In this document: in pieces, positions 34,105-45,501 of the stretch
How the letters are laid out: every line of letters starts with the position of its first letter
Position numbering within the stretch: the stretch's first letter is position 1
DNA from: Oreohelix idahoensis
Lineage: Eukaryota > Mollusca > Gastropoda > Stylommatophora > Oreohelicidae
NCBI GenBank assembly: GCA_024509875.1
Contig: JAMPIV010018779.1
Location: 63,501-127,500 of the forward strand
Direction: 5' to 3'
DNA: 64,000 nucleotides
Translations under genes and position numbers: made by a program
The notes under the pieces: model-generated
Told to the model about the DNA's origin: nothing
What the model saw: the letters and a program-made list of their open reading frames with translations, nothing else
Databases searched by the model: none

Positions 34105-36470
34105 CCTCCCCTGTTTTGCAGTAGTGGTCCAACAGTGGCCACAACTCAAGAGTATCTAATATGGGTCTTCCCCTTTGTCTACCTTCGCACAAGTTTACTC
34201 TTGGCAGAGTTGTAGATAGAAGGATAAGGATGCTTCTATCTAAAGGTAGTGTTCATAAGATATTTCAGAAGTGAGAAACAATGCTGCATTGGGCAGGGCA
34301 ATTGTTAACTTATATCTGATCCGCCGCTTTTATGAAAAATTAAGCAATTATTAATTTCCGTTCGTTCAAACCCCCACCCTAATTTACTCAGTGGAATTCT
34401 TATTATACAGGTATAGCTCTGTTTAGAGTGTATTTAGTAAATTGACTGAGACAAACATGCAGTGCATTCAAAATGATTAAATAGACGTTAAATGTGTGTA
34501 TTTACAGATAACAAATTTAATAATCAGCTAAGTTTTAAGTTTAAGAAATTGAATAATCTTTAACAGAAAATAATAATCATCATATGATGGTAGGGTGTTT
34601 TATGTAAGAAGTCACTTGGCAGCTTTTAGGTTTGACTTAGTTGAAAATGGTAGTTTCTGCTCCCGCTGGGTTTTTGGGTTCTGTGCAGATAACTCACAGG
34701 AGTTCCCGCGTCTCTTCTCAAGATTAAAGGCGCAGCACGTTCCAAGTAAGATCAGGGAGCAACTGCAAAGCTGGTCCCTCGTCTCTAAGATCTTCTGATG
34801 ATGGTGTCTAGCTCGACGTCAGTCCACTTCTACCCTCACTTTGTTCCAGAGATTAGTACCCTCAGCTGGTACCACCAACTAGTGTGGTAAAAGAAGAGAA
34901 ACGAATACCCTCTAAGTATTGAGTTTCCCGACACATACTTATGTGTCCCCATCTTCCTATTCCACCATCTCATCTGCCTCAGACTATACCCTCGATGAGA
35001 ATTAAGCTTAATCACTCGAGAGAAAACTTTCTTTACATTTAAATTGAACAGCTTTATATTTACTTTACATTCAAATGAAAAGGTTAATAGTATAGATAGA
35101 ATATGTTTACATTTACATCTCCACTGGTTGAAAAATGTTCACAGTATAGACTGAATATGTTTTCATTTACATCTGCACTGGTTCGAAAATGTAAATATTA
35201 TAATAAGGATGTACATCATTTCTTTCATCTTTTCTTCCCTGCTCCATATGGAACTTGGTACTACCTATGCTTTTTAGTTCTCTTTAAGAAATTAGCAATA
35301 AAGCAGTCACCAGCCCTTACAGTGGTGGTTCATAAAATCATCATTCTATATGCTGAGGTTGCCAGCTTCAAATATCTTGGACATCCACTAGCAATTTTCA
35401 CATATTAATATTCACTTGACAATATATACATATTAGTTCACATGTTAGTTAATGAAAAATATAGAATGTAAAATGTACAACTTACGCCAATCTTGGCTTA
35501 CACACTGTTTGGTCAGAGGAATAAAGGCACTGGAATAGGCCTTTTACACGTGTTCTCGGGGGTTGTTACTTTGACAATAAGTTCCCACTTTGACTCCGTG
35601 TTTTAGATTCCTCAGATTTCGGTTGTCCTTGTTAAATTGTTAAAGTTTATTCTAGGCTCTGAAGTCATCAAAATTGCTCAAACAATGGTCCGGTCAGATA
35701 TTAGAATCTTGATTCTAACTCTGGCAAGGTCTGGTTGTCGTCTTGGCAAGCGATTCTCACAGTGAACTAGACTTGCAAAAAATGTCAGATTATTTTGCAA
35801 GCTTTCATCCCTCGCCTGGTTTGGCTGTTGGGACAAACGCTCAATCGACGCAATTGTTATTCGTGCCTCAAAGTGTCAGCCAATCTTTTTTGAACGTTTA
35901 AATTTATGACAACTTTATGATGAAATATTTTGCATGACTCATCTAGTGCAAAATTTCAGACGTTACTTTTCTAAAATTGGGCTGTAAACACCCGATTATT
36001 ACTTGGTCAAGTTACGTCTCTCACACTTCAACATGTCCTCCCAGATTGGGGGATTATCTGACTTGCCTATCCCACGTAATTCTACCGTCGTTATCCGACT
36101 ATGACTCGGCGCAATTCGGCCGTCTTGCCTGGACATTTCGTGGTTTATCCGCACCTCCAATTTGCAAGTCTATTATTCTGTAGAATTGTAAAGGATTACT
36201 CCCATCTTGTGCAAACCCGGTCATTAGCCTTTCACCAGGGATCAAATGTATGGCCGGCACGTTTTTGTGATCCAATTAGTCCCTCTGGGATGGACTGGCG
36301 AATTGAAGTGAATTGAAGTGTGAAAGTTATGTAAACATTGACCTTAGGATGAGTTTTTTGTGTTGACAAATAAGGGCAGGAAAGAGAGAAATAACAAAAT
36401 ATCACTTGTACAGGAATGTAATGCAATCCTGCCGGAGTGGACATGTGAGCGCACAAACCGTTTTGTGACA
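34105..36470 (+). repeat. large dispersed repeat, copy B
   Basis: The most complete copy, about 2.4 kb. It begins tttcctcccctgttttgcag and includes agctctgtttagag (34430), gagaattaagcttaatc (34997), a block of atctccactggttgaaaaatg sequences (35115), tccatatggaacttggtac (35244), and cacagtgaactagacttgcaaaaaatgtcag (35757). It runs into a minisatellite at 36470. It has no ORF with a recognisable domain and no clear terminal repeats. Copies A, C (inverted) and D are in this window. It could be a Helitron-like or other non-autonomous DNA element; I cannot place it. Confidence 0.7.
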
Positions 36471-37600
36471 ATAATACACCCGATAATACGCACCTATCAA
36501 TAACACCTAGCATTACAACCACCAACAACGCCCAGCAACACACATTCCGCCAGATGCAACCCAGCAACATACGCCCCCTAACAAACACTCGGCTGTAATC
36601 ATCTCCCAACAAACACTCGGCTACAATCAACTCCCAACAAACACTCGGCTACAATCAACTCCCAACAAACACTCGGCTACAATCAACTCCCAACAAACAC
36701 TCGGCTACAATCAACTCCCAACAAACACTCGGCTACAATCAACTCCCAACAAACAGTAAGTAACATACACTCACAGCCAGCAACAAAATACGTACAACAA
36801 AACGGACCTACTAACTCACGTTCAGCAACATAATATTCCCAGCAATAATTTCGCACCAACATATACCCAGCAACATAATATACTCAGTATACACCCACCA
36901 ACACACACCGAGCAACGTTATATACCAAGCAACGCACATCCACCAACACACACCCAGCAACATAATATACTCAGCAATACATACTTACCAAAATACGCCA
37001 AGCAACATTACATACCCAGCAATGCATACTTACCAACACTCACCTAGCATCGTTACATACCCAGCAATGCACATACACCATCACACACCCAGCAACATAA
37101 CATACCTAACAATGTACATCCACCAACACAAACCAATCAACATATACTACCTAACAGATCACATCCACCAACACACACCAAGAAACATAACATACGAAAC
37201 AATGCACATCCACCAACATACTCCAAGAAACATTTAATATCCAGAAACAACAAACCCAAATTAACAAATACTCTGTAATACACACAAACCAAGAACACTC
37301 AGCAACACACACCACTCAACAACCATCACGCACCTACCATCCAAAAAAAAAATGAAGCAAAACACGTCTCCCAATAAATACAAGCAACATGCACCAACTA
37401 ACAAACGCCTAGCATCATAAACCGGCCAACAACCATCGAACAACACACGCCAACAACACAAAGACACCCTCAACAACACACATCCACCATCAAACACCAA
37501 GAATCCCCCACCAGACAACCAATGCGCAACAAAAGACTCCGATCAACAAACAATAATGGCTACCAAGAAAAACCCAGCAACCACTAAAAACTTAAAGGAA
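36471..37600. repeat. minisatellite arrays including a 28-bp perfect tandem repeat
   Basis: Units of the aacacacacccagcaacataatata type throughout. From about 36590 to 36755 there are six nearly perfect 28-bp units containing cactcggctacaatcaactc. The rest is more degenerate. Confidence 0.85.
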
Positions 37601-37826
37601 GCCACATCGCAGATACTGCCGTGAGGGCGGTGAAGTGTTAAAGACTTCACTATATTAGGACCAGCATCGACAGGTGACCAGTTCCTTTCCTCGCTGCCTT
37701 TTCCTTCCCTAAATCAATAGGTTAGTCAGGTTCCGATTTTCAGCTGGAGCGTATCGATACCGTGAATCTAACCCGGCACCTTTGACGGAGACACCTGCGC
37801 TCTAACCGCTCTGTCAGTCGAACGCT
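37601..37826 (-). repeat. tRNA-like SINE fragment
   Basis: On the minus strand from 37826, a tRNA-like head has 7-bp complementary ends (ggagcgt and acgctcc), an A-box-like agagcggttagagcg and a B-box-like gggttagattcac. The body continues to about 37601, and a piece of it (acttcac...accagcat) recurs at 19360-19390. The T and anticodon arms fold poorly, so I call it a SINE rather than a tRNA gene. Confidence 0.55.
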
Positions 37827-38165
37827 CCAGCAACACATACCCACTACTAAACGATCATTAACACAATCTGGCAACACACAAACACTAACACTCAGCAATA
37901 TATTACCCATCAACACGCTCACACCAACAAAACTAGAAAAACATGTATAAACAAACACCAAGCAACACACACAAACACACCAGCAAGCACAAAGCAACAC
38001 ACACCAGCAAGCACAAAGCAACACACACCAGCAAGCACAAAGCAACACACACCAGCAAGCACAAAGCAACACACACCAGCAAGCACATAGCAACATACCA
38101 CCAAGGAACAATTAGCAACGTAATATACTCAGCAGCACGCACTCAGCATTCATCCAAAAGTTTGT
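37827..38165. repeat. minisatellite with a 24-bp perfect tandem repeat
   Basis: Five units of acacaccagcaagcacaaag plus caac at about 37973-38095, within a longer degenerate array. Confidence 0.85.
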
Positions 38166-38344
38166 CCTTTATCAGTTTATCTCGTGACCAAATAATTTCA
38201 GTCCAATGAACGCGGGTGGGCATTGTGGTATGACTTCCTATAACAAGACAGATTAGTTTGTGTTAGATAAAACGTTACATTTTTTTTCTTTATCGGTTTT
38301 TTATTTATTTTTTATTTTAAGTTTGACAGTTGCTGATCTCTACT
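38166..38344. other. short non-coding spacer
   Basis: Nothing recognised other than a T-rich stretch at 38278-38320. Confidence 0.4.
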
Positions 38345-38685
38345 GTCTAAACCAGGGGTTATCAACCTTGGGTATGTGTAGCAACAGAGGAGTTCGAGAA
38401 GTTTTTCAAGGAATATCGTAAATAACTATATTATCACATTGAAATATTAGGGAAAAGAAATGTTCCATTTATAACAAATTATCTCTTTGAATTGGGATTC
38501 TCTCTCCGCTCTCAACAAGACTTTCTACAAGATACACAGGTAACTCCTTCATAAACTGTACCGTTGTTAAAACTGTTGGTTGACAAGAATCACAATGAAG
38601 AGTCTCCCTAAGTTACTTGATTGTGTTCTGATAAACATTTAACAATGTTATGGTACTTAAAAGAATGTTGTAATATACCGGTACC

Positions 38686-38965
38686 AAAGTGTTCATGACT
38701 AAACATTTATTGTGCACTGAACAAAGTGTTCTTAGCTATACATGTATTGTGTACCGAATAAAGTGTTCATGACTTAACAGTTATTTTGTACCGAACAAAG
38801 TGTCCTTGACTAAACATTAATTGTGTACCGAACAAAGTATTCTTGGCTAAATATGTATTGTGTATCGAATAAAGAGGTCTTGACTAAAAAATTAATTGTG
38901 TACCGAAAAAAGTGTTCTTGCTTGAAAAATTGTATGTATAGAATAAAGTGTTCTTGGCTAAAAAT
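38686..38965. repeat. 38-bp tandem repeat inside the hAT-like element
   Basis: Seven to eight units built on acaaagtgttcttgactaaa plus cattaattgtgtaccga, each 35-38 bp, moderately diverged. Confidence 0.85.
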
Positions 38966-39044
38966 ATTTTAATATTTTCTTTTGACCATATCTATGACAA
39001 ACTCTAGAATGTATCTCCTTTTATATTAAATTGGGACACACATT

Positions 39045-39245
39045 GTTGATAGCTTTACATGGCACTCCTTGTACAGGAATCCTCGGGGTAAGAGAGAATA
39101 TGGAGACGAAAACAAACACAGAGAGAAGAGAGCTGTAGACAGAAATAAAAGGGTTGAGGAAGACATGGAACGACCTGGAACTGATGACACGTGACAGAAA
39201 CACCTGGCATAAGTTTGTTGAAGGCCTGTGTTCTTTGGTGAGCTT
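39045..39245 (+). mobile_element. LINE C-terminal coding fragment
   Basis: The plus strand keeps codons for a TRDRNTWHKFVEGLCSL-type block (about 39186-39236) preceded by a RKTWNDLE block. This is the C-terminus of the LINE family seen at 11515-12979. It is small and carries frame damage. Confidence 0.7.
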
Positions 39246-39344
39246 GGCGTGCAATGATGATTTTAAACGGAGGGTACGTGAAGGTTTACTAAAAGCCAAG
39301 CGGATACGTTGATAGGAAAACGTTTGAGAATCCCTGGTGTAAGC

Positions 39345-40741
39345 AGAACGACTTATTGTGCCTTCTTGTACTTCATGTCCATGGTGATCCTGTCCTACTT
39401 TTTGGCATGTGTATGTTAATTTGAACTGCTTGTACTAACTGGAGAAGGGGAGAAGGAGGACTTTTACACCCTATGAGCAGAATGTATAAAGTACGAGATA
39501 AAACTTGTTTGGTGGTTAACTCATCTACGACTGAAGAAACTAGGCGAAATTAAACTTATTTGAACTGTTATAGGGAGATAACATTTAGAGAATTTGAGAC
39601 CACGGAGTAAATTCAACGCAAAATGAAAAGACGAAGACACGCAAACAATGTGTGTGTGTGTGTGTGGGGGGGTGTGTGGGGGGGGGGGGGAGAGGCTGGG
39701 AGAAAGATATGCTTCTTTAATAAACTTACTACGTGACATGGGAAGATAAATTAGAGACATGTCTGATCAGATTCCTGAGACGTGAGAAAATATAGAAAAA
39801 TTATCCCATTCATCATTCAGTGCGGCATCGATTATGATGATGGCAGGGGTGGTGGTAGGGGTGATGATGATGAAGATATCTGAAGCATTTCCAGGCGTCA
39901 CCAAAATTCAAAAGCAAGTTTCTTCTTCTCCCTTGTATTTTGTAATTGTTCATCTGTCACTAAATTTAGTACAGACATGTCATTAACACGCGACAATGAG
40001 GATCGATTCTATTATTAATTCACCGCTCTCAAACTATTATTACAAAGCGTATTGTTAAGTGTGATTAATTTTAGTATTACCAGATAGCTGCTTGCTCTTA
40101 TCTGTGTATCTTGTTTTAGAAGCATAAATACGACTGAGAGAAGAGTGCCCAGGTATTTATGATCTGCGTGGTTTAAACTAAAGAATTATTTTTTTTAAAC
40201 CCCATCGAGAACAGAAATATAATAGCATAACTTATTACAAACAACAAGGAAAATTATGAAAACAGCTTATTACAAACTAAAATCAGGACGCTCAATACAA
40301 GGATAAAATCCACAAGAGCAGAGAAAATAACGAGGAAAATTAGAGCCAACTAAAGAACATAGAAAATCACAGATTAACTGATAAATAACGAAAAACGGTC
40401 CACAAAAACGATAACATAGATAAAGCCTTTGAAAAAAAAAGAAAATCAATAGATCAAATTATATGGGACATTCTGCAGGAGGTGAAGGATGTTAGACCAA
40501 CCATGCTGGTTTGTACTAAAGGTTTGATTGACACTTTATATCAGACTAGGCGTTATCAAGCAAGTAGCAACCCAAATATGTCAGCAGTGGCTACACTGGG
40601 TCGACGTTGTGCGCATCAACGTTAACAAGCCAGACAATGGCAGGAGATGGTGATAAATACGAACGATATTGAATGAATAGTCTCTGAAAAATGCGTTACG
40701 GAACATCAGGCACCACCGTCGTGTACAAAAAGGAGTACGAT
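39345..40741. other. non-coding spacer with a GT/G microsatellite
   Basis: A (TG)n run followed by a G run at 39651-39690, and small GAT-rich stretches at 39835-39880. No gene or recognised repeat otherwise. A-rich sequence dominates 40180-40450. Confidence 0.5.
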
Positions 40742-40744
40742 ATT

Positions 40745-41567
40745 TCATTCATTCATTCATTATTAATCTTCACTTTCCAGTGAGCATAGACATTCACTGC
40801 AGACTTATGCCAAGACCTCCTGTACCGTGCCATCAGCCTTTTCTTGTCAATTGCCCCTTTCGTTTACGTCTCCAATTCTCTTCTCGGTGTTTTTCTTTTC
40901 TCCAGTTTGCTTCTACCTCTCGTACCTGTGGATTCCAGAACCTGCCTGGTAATGCTATCAACAGGTTTCCTCAATATGTGTCATATTCGTGCGCAGCGTC
41001 TTCTTTTCATCTCTTGTTCTACTGGCACTTGCCAGGTTCTTGTCATCAGTTTCAAATTGGCGATCTTGTCCAACTGTTTTAATCATTCTTTTACACGCAT
41101 GTACGCATTTATGAAAGTATGTAACTTCTTAATTGTGGTTTTGGTTGTTCTCCATGTTCCAGAGCCATACAATAGAACCTTGACATTTGAGTGGAATATT
41201 CTTATTTTTGTGTTGGACTTGATTTCGTTTGATTTCCGTATATTTTCCAATGCAGTGTAAGCTCCTTGTCTTCTGTGCTGTCATTTTTATTTCACTGTCT
41301 GTCCCTTCAATCTGTCTATGTTGCTGCCAAACATATATGTTTGATTCTACATCATATGGGGGTGTGTCTTCAAGTGCAATCTTGTTACTGTTTCCTGCAT
41401 TTATTATCAATATCTTATTCTGTTCTCTGTGTATTTTGTTTTGATTCTGATTACGGTTATGGGACATAAGAGTCAAGTCGTCAGCAAAATCTAGATCGTC
41501 AAGCTGTTTAGTCAGAGTCCTCAGATTTCCATTTCTGTTATCTGATGTCGTTTTCATACCCAATCTC
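40745..41567 (-). mobile_element. LINE RT C-terminal fragment with (ATGA)n tail
   Basis: The minus strand from 41567 reads TLTKQLDDLDFADDLTLMSHN (catalytic DD near 41485), then IHREQNKILIINAG, and beyond a frame break RTWQVPVEQEMKRRR and HILRKPVDSITRQV near 41000-40930. Close kin of 12180-12979. The 3' tail appears as attcattcattcatt at 40745. Several indels and stops make it a pseudogene. Confidence 0.8.
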
Positions 41568-41830
41568 ATTGTAGCATTCTCGGCAATGAAGAGGCTGACA
41601 GATTGGCAAAGGAAGGTGGAAAGCTACCTCATACTGATACAAGCATAACTTTCGAGGAGGCAAAGATTTTATCAGAACGAGATAAAGAAACAATTGGGAT
41701 ACAGAGCATCCAGGACACACACAGAATGATGCATACTACCATAAGAGAACAATTGATAGTCTTCAAATTCCACACGGGCCACGACAGATTGGAATATCAT
41801 CTATTCAACAAGTGTCACATAATTTTTTGG
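41568..41830 (+). pseudogene. RNase H end of a LINE, fragment
   Basis: Plus-strand frame with LGNEEADRLAKEGGKLP (41573-41625), the last conserved Asp region of RNase H in Jockey/I-type LINEs. It is followed by SFEEAKIL-like and IVFKFHTGHDRLEYHLF blocks (41755-41815), known just after RNase H in such elements. The upstream RNase H is missing, so it is a fragment. It abuts the LINE on the opposite strand. Confidence 0.65.
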
Positions 41831-42384
41831 TCGCTCTCTTGTTCACTACGACCGTATTCTGTGACAGTTGTTGTACTCACTTTATTACGTGATTTTCAGT
41901 GGTCGGCACATTTTTTTTTTCTTTCTCTGCTATGTAGCAGATATTTTGTATGTTCAAACATTCATACACTCCTCTCAGTGATAAGTCGTCAAGGCTTTAG
42001 TTACCTGTTCCTCCCTGCTGGGAAAGGAACGGATGAGATAATATTAACCGACAACCATGTTGGTTAATCTCGGGTGTGGCCGACATCAGACTACAGATTA
42101 ACACTAAAATCGCCCCATCGACTTTGGTTAAGCATTGATGAGGCGAACGGTTCCCACCTGCCAAGATGGTAAAAAGGCTGATTATGTGTGCACAAGCGAC
42201 GGATAGAGAGATTACTTGTCTGTGCGACACATTTTGAACAGACATGAATGACATCATCATTTCCTGTCCTGTCCTTTTGCATCACAAACCGAATTTCAGG
42301 CGGAAATAATTTTGAATTACCCCACCTAAATATATGCAGCTTTTGAAACGATTGGTGGGCATTCGAAAAGAGGAACAACCAAAT
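41831..42384. other. non-coding spacer
   Basis: No supported gene. Minus-strand open frames at 42091-42420 carry no motif I recognise. A T-run lies at 41911-41920. Confidence 0.4.
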
Positions 42385-42833
42385 CCCTGATTGGGCGCCG
42401 CCTAAAATTTTGACAAACAAGGCGGGAGCCGGAAACTTGCAATATAATCTGACATTTTTTGCAAGTCTAGTTCACTGTGAGAATCGCTTGCCAAGACGAC
42501 CACCAGACTGCCAGAGTTAGAATCAGAATTCCACTCATCAGTCTGGACTTTTGTTGGAGCATTTTGAAGGACTTAAGCAGCCCAGGAAAACTATAATTTT
42601 AATAAAGAAAACCGGTATCTGAGGAAACTGAAAACACGGAGTCAAAGGGGGACTTTATTGTTAAAGTAACGACCCTCAAGAACACGTGAAAAAAGGCATC
42701 TGCTAGTGCGTTAACCTACATTTCTGAGCAAAAAGACTGTGAGCCAAGATTGGCTTAAGTTGTACATTTTACATTCTATATTTTTCATTAGTAACATGTG
42801 AACTAATATGTATATATTGCCATGTGAATATTA

Positions 42834-44335
42834 TACTGTTCAAAAAAAGAAACGCATAGCTATCCGAGGGCGCGTTTTTATGAGTTTGTAAGTAAAATTT
42901 GATGCTAGGGTATATAAAAACCAGCCTCAAATGTTCTTTACAGTGTCAAATGCACGTGTTGACCTGAATTGCGTTCGTTTTTGTAATCGTTACAACGCAG
43001 TGGTCAACAGTGTTTATGACGCAATTTTTGACCACAGCTCATGTTGCACGCACGTGAAAGCAACAAAATTTGGGGTGAACACTATTCACTGACTACGCAA
43101 CTGAAACCCTATAAAAGGATAACGCTACACACAAAAAATTCAGTTCATTTTCAAGCAGACATTTATGACGTCTCTATCGATAAATTTAAGGAACATTGCT
43201 ATTGGCCGACTGCAAGCAGGCGAAAGTCAAAGTCAGGTTGCCAGGCATCTAAACGTGCATCAGAGTACCATCAGTCGACTTTGGCACCGGTTCCAATCCA
43301 CTGGCTCAGTTGAAGACCGGCATCGCAGTGGACGACCCAGAGTGACAACATCAGCGGAAGATCGTTTTATTCGGCTTCGTCACCTCAGAGACAGGTTTAC
43401 AACAACTTCCTCAACTGCCCAGTCATTGCCTGCAGGACGTCATGTGTCTGATCAAACTGTCCGGAATAGACTGCATGACGCTGGACTTTGGGCACAACGA
43501 CCTCACCGAGGACCTGTCCTTACGCGCCGCCATCGCCAAAATTGACTTCTTTGGGCCAACCAGCATCGTCCCTGGGCAGCTGACAATCAATGGAGACGTG
43601 TCTGGTTTAGTGGCGAATCTTTCTTTTTGTTGCAGCGTCATGATAGACGGCGTAGGGTCTATCGTAGGCGAAATGAACGTTTTGCCCAAAATTGCGTTGA
43701 TGAAGCTCCGCCGCACGGTGGTGGAGGTGAAATGGTGTGGGGAATGATCAGTTACAACGGAAGGAGTCAATTGGTGCACATTGAAGGAGGCTTGAATGCG
43801 CAACGATACGTCAATGAAATTCTTCGACCCCATGTCCTTCCACTTTTGGCTGCCCAAAGGTCTGTGTTTCAACAGGACAACGCCAGACCCCATTGTGCAC
43901 GGCTGACCACGCAGTTCCTTACTGCCAACAACATTCTCACCCTTCCCTGGCCATCCCTGTCTCCAGACATGAGTCCGATTGAGCACCTGTGGGATGAGCT
44001 GCATAGACGTGTTTGTCGCCGAGACGTTGCTCCAGCCAAAGTGGGTAGCCATCCCACAGGTCCACATCAGACGTCTGATCGCATCCATGCCCAGGAGATG
44101 CCAGTCGCTGATCGATGCAAGAGGAGGCCACACACCATACTAACGGGAAAGCCCGTACGCCAAAAAACTCTCGTGACCCAGATGCAAAACAACTGTCAAT
44201 TGATTGGTTGAACCCTAAGGTATTCTTGTGTGCAATTTGAACAATTAACTCATTAAATTAATAAAGTTATTGAATGTCACAATTATGGCTATGTGTTTGC
44301 CTTCAGTAGCTATGCGTTTCTTTTTTTGAACAGTA
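42834..44335 (+). mobile_element. Tc1/mariner-like transposon with perfect TIRs and TA TSD
   Basis: 1502 bp. The inverted ends TACTGTTCAAAAAAAGAAAC... match for about 29 bp at each side, and TA flanks both ends (42832-42833 and 44336-44337). The uninterrupted site is visible in copy B at about 35403-35415, which has a single TA. It carries one transposase pseudogene. Confidence 0.95.
43165..44152 (+). pseudogene. Tc1-like transposase, inactivated
   Basis: The start at 43165 leads into a paired-like helix-turn-helix (VARHLNVHQSTISRLW, residues 25-40), a GRPRVT hook (57-62) and a second HTH (SDQTVRNRL). A TGA at 43543-43545 breaks the frame; coding continues in the same frame. Of the DDE triad, the first Asp, in the usual F-S-D-E-S block, is Gly (near 43610). 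The second Asp is intact in QQDNARPHC (43872), and the Glu is in DMSPIEHLWDE (43970). A one-base loss near 44055 shifts the frame before the usual ARGGH end, which is readable in another frame near 44130. Cut-and-paste activity is not possible for this copy; its intact TIRs could still be used in trans. Confidence 0.9.
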
Positions 44336-45164
44336 TAATATGTTAAAATTGCTAGTGGATGTCCAAGTCATTTGAGGCTGTCAACCTCAGGATGATGATT
44401 TCATGAACCACCACTGCAAGTGCTGGTGGCTGCTTTATTGCTAGTTTCCTAAAGAGAACTAAAAGCATAGGTAGTCCCAAGTTCCATCTGGAACAGAGAG
44501 GGAAAGATGAAAGAAATGATGTACATTATAATTGTAATATCTACATTTACAAACCAGTGTAAATATTTATGTAAACATATTCACATTCAAATAAATGAAA
44601 CTTTTCAAACTTTTCAACCAGTGTAGATATAAATGAAAACATATTCAATCTATATTGTGAACATTTTTCAACCAGTGTAGATGTAAAAGTAAACATATTC
44701 TATCTTTACTATTAACCTTTTCATTTGAATGTAAAGTAAATATAAAGCTATTGAATTTAAATGTAAAGAAAGTAGTCTCTCGAGGAATTCAGCTTAATTC
44801 TCATCGAGGGCAACCTTGACCAGTCTACCAAGAACCAAACCATCATCAGAAAGAGCAGAACCGTCACTGACAGCTAAGTAACACAGAAAAGCTGCCAAGT
44901 GACCTTGTTAACTCCTAAATCATTATTAAATCTGTTATTTGTAAATATACAAATTTAACGTCGATTTAGTCATTTTAAATGTACTGCATGTTTGTCTCAG
45001 TCAATTTATCAAATACACTCTAAACAGAGCTATACCATAAAAAGAAGAATTCCACTGAGTAAATCAGGGTGGGGCTTTAACGAGCTGAAATTAATAATTG
45101 CTTAATTCTTCATAAAAGGCTGCGGATCAGATAGAATTTAACAATTGCCCTGCCCAATTGTGAC

Positions 45165-45500
45165 GGTATTTCCTCCCCTGCTTTGCAGTAGTGGTCCAAC
45201 AATGGCCAAAACTCAAGAGTATCTAATATGGGTTTCAAATGTATCTACCTTTGCACAATATTACTCTTATCAGATATGTAAATAGAAGAAACAAAACGCT
45301 TCTATCTCCAAGGAGTCTTCACAAGATATTCAGAATGAGCGAGAACAATACTGCTTTGGCTGAGTATGTTAACTCTGTAATTCTGCCGACGATTTTGTGA
45401 AGGATTAAAGCACTTATTAATTTCAGCTCGTTTAAGCCCCCACCCCTGACTTACTTAGTGAAACTCTATTATTCTAGTCTAGCTCTGTTTAGAGTCAATC
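45165..45500 (+). repeat. large dispersed repeat, copy D, first part
   Basis: Begins tttcctcccctgctttgcag and ends near agctctgtttagag (45482-45495), matching 34110-34440. With copy C on its left it forms an inverted pair. A LINE follows directly, and the repeat resumes near 52880. Confidence 0.8.
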
Positions 45501-45501
45501 A

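Larger units (their letters stand above)
38353..39336. mobile_element. hAT-like non-autonomous DNA transposon
   Basis: The left end is caggggttatcaac and the right end, read in reverse, is cagggattctcaaac; both are typical of hAT termini. The flanking 8-mers gtctaaac (38345-38352) and gtgtaagc (39337-39344) match at six of eight positions, fitting hAT's 8-bp TSD with age. There is no transposase. Internally it holds an approximately 38-bp tandem array (38686-38965) and a LINE tail (39045-39245). Confidence 0.7.
42385..45163 (-). repeat. large dispersed repeat, copy C (inverted), hosting a Tc1-like element
   Basis: Reverse-complement copy of 34290-35850: caagtctagttcactgtgag (42462) matches 35756, gagtcaaagggggactt (42642) matches 35585, tcaaccagtgtag (44657) matches 35116, and ctctaaacagagctatacc (45019) matches 34420. 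A 1.5-kb Tc1-like transposon interrupts it. It meets copy D head to head at about 45164. Confidence 0.8.

Noticed and set aside
36590..38095. Regular short repeats that superficially resemble a CRISPR array
   Set aside because: Units are head-to-tail without unique spacers, the DNA is clearly eukaryotic, and no cas gene is present.
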